Origin: Takakia lepidozioides
Taxonomy: Eukaryota > Streptophyta > Takakiopsida > Takakiales > Takakiaceae
Length of the DNA: 64,000 nucleotides
Direction of reading: 5' to 3'
Assembly (NCBI GenBank): GCA_030704615.1
Contig: CM060733.1
Location: 45,010,001-45,074,000 of the forward strand
A program made the translations under genes and the position numbers. Each line of letters begins with the position of its first letter. Position 1 is the first letter of the stretch. The notes under the pieces were generated by a model, which was not told the origin of the DNA, ran no database searches, and saw only the letters and a list, made by a program, of their open reading frames with translations. Below, piece after piece: positions 59,757 through 64,000 of the stretch.

Positions 59757-61017
59757 CTGCAGATGCGTCCGCCACTTGGTATCTCTTTCCTCCGGATCCT
59801 CCATGGATCTTCTTATCCAGGCCTCCACAAACTCCGTTATGAATCCCATGTCGTCTCTCTGTGTCTCTCTAAGTACCTCTCTCCAATTTCTCCCCCTAGG
59901 GTTTGCTCTTGTGCTTTCTCCGGCACTTTCTTGGAGGTGGAAAAGGTTGGATTATATCCCGTTCACACATGCTACTTCACATGAAAAATGGACATCCACA
60001 TCCATGAAGCGGTCTTCACTGGAGAGAGCATTGATGGGATATGGCATTGCCCACTTGTTTACCTGCTAGATAGATTAGTGCTGTTTGGCCTGATTTTAAG
60101 AAGTAGCGCAGAGGACTATGCAACGGCAATGCCCCACACCATCAATGCACTCGCCAGTGAAGCTCTACTCTGCAGATGTTGCTCGTTGGGTGTCGCAGAG
60201 ACCCTCGAACACTGCCTGTTTCAATGCAGCATTCCTTCTAAGGTCTGGCCATTCCTTAACATGGTTCTTCTAACATGCCATGACCTCTCCCTGCTCAGTC
60301 CAATAAACTTGCTACGATCTACGACACAACAACCAAGCAAGCAGCCTCATCGTGCCCGGTGTTTGATACGATTAGGGCAGCTGGGCTCTGGCACATTTGG
60401 AAAGCCAGATGCAGTTGGACCGTAGGATCAAAATGTCTGCAGAAATCGCCAAACATCCATAGGCTGAGTGTCACCTCTACGGAGCCTTCATCGAGTCATG
60501 GGCTAAACAAGGAATCTTATGCACAAGTCCTTCTCCAACCACATGCAACTGGAGCTCAATTCCTCGGAGCTGGGGAAACTGCTACACACTTCTACCCTGA
60601 TTCTCAGACTTCGACAGGGATATTATCTGGAGGTTCACTTGTGTACTATCACTTGTGAACCTGAACTTCGACAAGCGATTGTCCGTGTGCCTCTGCCATC
60701 GCGCTCGCTTCATGCATGCACTAGGCTTTAATAGGCAGGCAGGTACGTTTTATGGTCCTTTGCTTTTCTAAGGGTATCTCAAGCTCTATCATTCATTCAC
60801 TTCTGCATCATTTGTAGAGTGGGGGTCCTTTGTACAATGGTCGACCATCCTCATCCCCATGGCCTCTGCGGTCTTCCGCCTTTCGCCAGTTAGGCATATC
60901 TCTCTTGCTTTCGTCTGGGCTCGTCCCTCGTCCAGCTGATGTGGTCATGCCTTATGGCATCAATGGGGTTTAATTTTTTCCCCTCTAATAAACTAAATGG
61001 CCAACGCCCTTCGGAAA
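59757..61017 (+). mobile_element. LINE 3' end with zf-RVT domain, family 2, right arm
   Basis: Inverted, nearly identical copy of 40891-42168: frames 59734-60069, 59988-60425 and 60359-60731, with the zinc-binding pattern LLCRCCSLGVAETLEHCLF. It ends in an A-rich tail (GGAAAAAAGAAAAGAAAAAAAG) at about 61013-61034. The 3' end points away from block copy 2, as in the left arm. Confidence 0.8.
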
Positions 61018-61456
61018 AAAGAAAAGAAAAAAAGAGACCACCGCAGAGTTTTCAATCCAAAGCTAGGTGACGGATCAATCAAGTGCATCAATCAAGTGCA
61101 TGTACATGGTTCCCTGTGTTTTCGAAACACCCTTTCGTACAGCTTGTGTGGGGAAATATCATGTACGGCATAGACGTCGCGCCTCCCTTTCCACTTGAAT
61201 CAACAAGGCGCCTTCTATTAGTTGGATTTTTTACGGTGTTGAATATGCACAGATGATCAGACCACACTCTCTCCTAGATCAATGCATGTTACCAATGCAG
61301 TATCACCCATGACATTGTACGTCATGGACAAATTATTGCACACTTAATAGCTGGTTCACAGACTAGGGCTTGATGGCCGCCTTTCAGCTCTGGCGTGAGG
61401 ACGTACTCTGCAGGTGGGTGGAGGGTTAGTCGAGTATCACAACATCCATGCGGCTT

Positions 61457-62117
61457 GTAAAGCCCCATATTTGCTTAGCCTAGAAATGACCCGTTTCATC
61501 CAAACGGCGATACAAATCCACAGTATAAACTTTTGGCGTATAAAGCCGTTAAACCGTTACAATGATATCTAGGTTAGGGTTAGTTTTGGGCTGGTGGCGA
61601 CATTTTGGCCCTTCATCAGATCTAGGGCTACAAGGCGGCGCCGTGGGCTTTGGCTTGTGACGCCTCGCCACGCGGCGGGCCACTAAAGCTAGGGCTTTTG
61701 TATAAAGACGGCGCCCTGACACAAGGTCAAGGCGGTGTACTCGGGTGTTAGTATATATGTAATTGTGGTGTACAAGCTTTGGATGAGAGCTGTTTTGTGT
61801 CATATCCGTGTGTTTGATCCTCCTCTCGCGAGTTGCTTGCTCTTTCTGCTTGCCCCTTTGTTGTGAAACATTGCTTCTTGAGAGGAAATGAGTATATGCT
61901 TCAGGCTTGTTTTATGGTGGAGACGTCGGGTACCATAGGCATTGGTGGATCTTGCCCGCGCTATCCGGGTCAGTTAGGTCTTTCTTACGGGATCTGCTCT
62001 ACATCCTGCTGCCTAAGTGGTTCGCTAATGCGTGTTATCAATGGCGGCTCCTCGCATTGCCGTATTTTCTCCTGCTGTTGTGATATCACCGTCTCACATT
62101 GTGCGTTGGGGTGTGGT
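61457..62117 (+). mobile_element. Candidate 5' LTR/leader of the integrase element, right arm
   Basis: Begins TGTAAAGCCCCATATTTGC, with TTTTGTATAAAGAC at about 61697-61710, and leads into the MATVRD frame at 62128. It matches 39841-40451 inverted with scattered differences. Confidence 0.4.
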
Positions 62118-63406
62118 TGCAAGGAATGGCTACTGTTCGTGACTTGTCTTGTGTAGCTCGTAGAGAAGGGGAGAGCTTGCTTCTTCAGATTAGTGTGGAA
62201 CTTGTTGTTGAAACAAATCATAGTGTGGAAACTAACCCTGCTGTCACTCTTTTTCTGCTAGTGTCGTTCCTGTTGCTCCTCTTCTTGTTGAAACCAACCC
62301 TGTCGTTTCTCACTCTGTCGACGTTCTGGTTGTTGCTAACATGACCAACGGCGCGCGGCCTGGCAATATTGCCTTGCCAGCGTCGCCTCTCCTTGAACCA
62401 ACTACTTGTGTTCCAACCCTTGTTGTTTCATTGGGTTCTCCTGGTGGTAGTGATTATGACAATTTAAATGAGGCAGAGGCGTGGTCGCCAAGGTTCGAGA
62501 AATTTGACAGCTCTAGATAGTTGTGATCCGGAATACTATAATTTTGACAACTTTGTTGATCCTGGACCCGAATATTTCGAGAGTAGGCAACAGACAGCAG
62601 AATTAGAGATTAATATCGAGTTGTCGCAGGAATTAGATGATCTGTTGTATGAGATATGTGACGAGGATCAGTTTTGGTTTGAGCGTATAGAAAGAGCTGT
62701 CGTGGGTGACCTTGCTGCATTAACCAATCATCACGAGGCCCTGTTCACGAGACCTTTGCTTGAGCCTAGTGCGGTGGTGTCCAGAGCCAGACAACTTGCT
62801 AAGAGAGAATTCGAGTTACGCAACGAAGAACGTTTGTTGTCCAGAACGATTCAGTCGCGTTTTCTGTACCATCGCGAATTGACTGGTTAGAAGTTGGTTT
62901 GATATTTACCTCTCTTTGGTGTTCGAAGTGCGGAGCTTCATCATGGCCCTGGCGTGGTAGGGCGAAGCTGGTTGTCATTAATGTTACAAGGCACATGAGC
63001 TTTGATCTTGAGGGCACTACGGTTTCAGCTCCGGCCCTGCGCCTTGGCGCCTATTTATTCACAATTGGTTGATGGTCTGAAGGGTGGGGCCTTGACTGTG
63101 CATTCGTAAGATTTAGTAGTCTTGGGTGTGGGTACTACCTCTACTTCACAGCGAGTGTTTTGCCCGAGTGCGTTTGAGAGATTGAGTGACTATTTGAGCT
63201 CGACTGTGCCTTCGCGCACATGGAGAGAGGGTGATACAACCTGCGTTGGTTTTTGGCTTAAGGGAGCTCACGGTTGGGAGCGGCTGGCATTGGGAGTCTA
63301 CGAGTTGCAGTCACACAAGGTGCTGAGGGTGGTATATTGTTCCACTTGGGTTCCAGAGGACAGCTCGCCGAGCGTTCGGCCCACTCTCCATATCCCTGTT
63401 ACTTAA
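62118..63406 (+). pseudogene. Upstream ORF of the integrase element, right-arm copy
   Basis: Frames MATVRDLSCVARREGESLLL, then ELSQELDDLLYEICDEDQFW and ARQLAKREFELRNEERLLSR, then TWREGDTTCVGFWLKGAHGW and YELQSHKVLRVVYCS, in the same order as the left arm. No reverse transcriptase lies between this ORF and the integrase. Several stops and shifts occur, at different places from the left arm. Confidence 0.55.
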
Positions 63407-63415
63407 AGTGTAGTC

Positions 63416-64000
63416 ATGGATTATCAGCTACATGCTGCGCTACTCCAACGATGTCAATTAGGACGTTCACCAGCTGGCATTTCCGAGTCCTTGCATAAAC
63501 AAATCCTCTATCATATGTCTACTCACCGTTTCATGGGTGATAAGTTTTTCAAGGAGATCACTAGAGGGGGAGTGCCATGCTACTTGGAGGTGTCACCACA
63601 GAGCCAGCTGAATGCTTTATTGAAGCGTTTCCATTGTTCCTTGTAAACACGTCACCTTGATATCAAGAAAACTGTGGCCCGCATCCTATACTATTGGCTG
63701 GGAATTCACCGAGACGTCTCATCTCTAAGTGTGAAGGTTGTCGTGCTAACATTAATCTCCCTAGGGCCCGGATCTTGTATGAGCTGCAGCCTTTGCCTGT
63801 CACCCATGCTTTTGCTCGTGTTGGCATTGACTTGGTAGGACCCCTCGCACTCACGTCAAAGGGTCGAAGCTATCTTTGAGTTGCTACCGACTACTTGACT
63901 AAGTGGGTAGAAATCCGGTCTTTGCGTTCCAAGGCTAGTGATGTTGTAGCTCAGTTCTTCTTCAATGCGATCTTTATGCGACATGGGTGTCCTCCGGAGA
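63416..64000 (+). pseudogene. Ty3/gypsy integrase, right-arm copy, runs off window
   Basis: Frame from ATG 63416 (MDYQLHAALLQRCQLGRSPA) through the first zinc His (RFHCSL), then a stop (TAA, where the left arm has Tyr). After a deletion and frameshift around 63690 it continues with the Cys pair and the VGIDLVGP catalytic Asp region. The second half of the core lies beyond 64000. It is more damaged than the left-arm copy. Confidence 0.8.

Larger units (their letters stand above)
59757..64000 (-). repeat. Right arm of the long inverted repeat, truncated by window end
   Basis: Reverse complement of 37921-42168. By eye the LINE part is almost identical, while the gypsy part differs at many positions (for example EVDDLLCEIYDEDQLW against ELDDLLYEICDEDQFW). 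Confidence 0.9.

Overview
The window looks like repeat-rich nuclear DNA of a land plant. The plant-type content is: GDP-mannose pyrophosphorylase (two copies), splicing factor SF1, ribosomal protein eL29, a Sec14-like lipid-transfer gene with plant-style introns, a phenylalanine ammonia-lyase fragment and a PPR fragment. These sit among Ty3/gypsy, LINE, hAT and MITE remnants. I cannot name the species. Almost every coding region is broken, many by single-base indels in short homopolymers, so true pseudogenization and consensus errors in a long-read assembly both have to be considered.

Layout. (1) 1-8.7 kb: AT-rich DNA, an intron-bearing Sec14-like pseudogene (+, 3.08-5.65 kb) and a decayed transposon ORF (-, 5.95-7.7 kb). 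(2) 8.7-10.77 kb: a LINE 3' end followed by an array of short hairpins. (3) 10.77-31.2 kb: block copy 1, with hAT remnant, ~130-bp tandem array carrying a MITE, a two-exon secreted-protein gene, a chromodomain gypsy remnant with a nested MITE, a PAL fragment, GMPP and an eL29 remnant. It runs on into SF1 (31.5-33.4 kb). (4) 33.43-34.78 kb: the hairpin/LINE segment again, inverted. (5) 34.8-37.7 kb: gypsy integrase tail with a PHD-like finger, candidate LTR and CTAGTGG minisatellite. (6) 37.7-42.17 kb: gypsy integrase and upstream ORF, then a LINE. (7) 42.17-59.75 kb: block copy 2, direct orientation, same order as copy 1 but with its own deletions, a local expansion carrying a PPR fragment, and a 91-bp micro-inversion. 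(8) 59.76-64.0 kb: an inverted copy of 37.92-42.17 kb that runs off the window end.

The main structure is therefore a gene-bearing block of about 20 kb present twice in direct orientation. Each copy lies between its own pair of inverted LINE-containing arms. The arm families, and the direction the LINE 3' ends point, differ between the two copies. Lesions in the paired genes are mostly private to one copy: GMPP copy 1 has two frameshifts, GMPP copy 2 has five different ones, and the secreted-protein gene is intact in copy 1 but has lost its splice donor in copy 2. The ancestral block thus carried sound genes and decay, or sequencing error, came after the duplication. I see no rRNA, tRNA, CRISPR array or bacterial operon.

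Functionally the genes do not form a pathway. GMPP makes GDP-mannose for ascorbate, cell wall and N-glycans; SF1 recognises the intron branch point; eL29 is a large-subunit ribosomal protein; Sec14-like proteins move phosphatidylinositol. Most of the rest is transposon debris.
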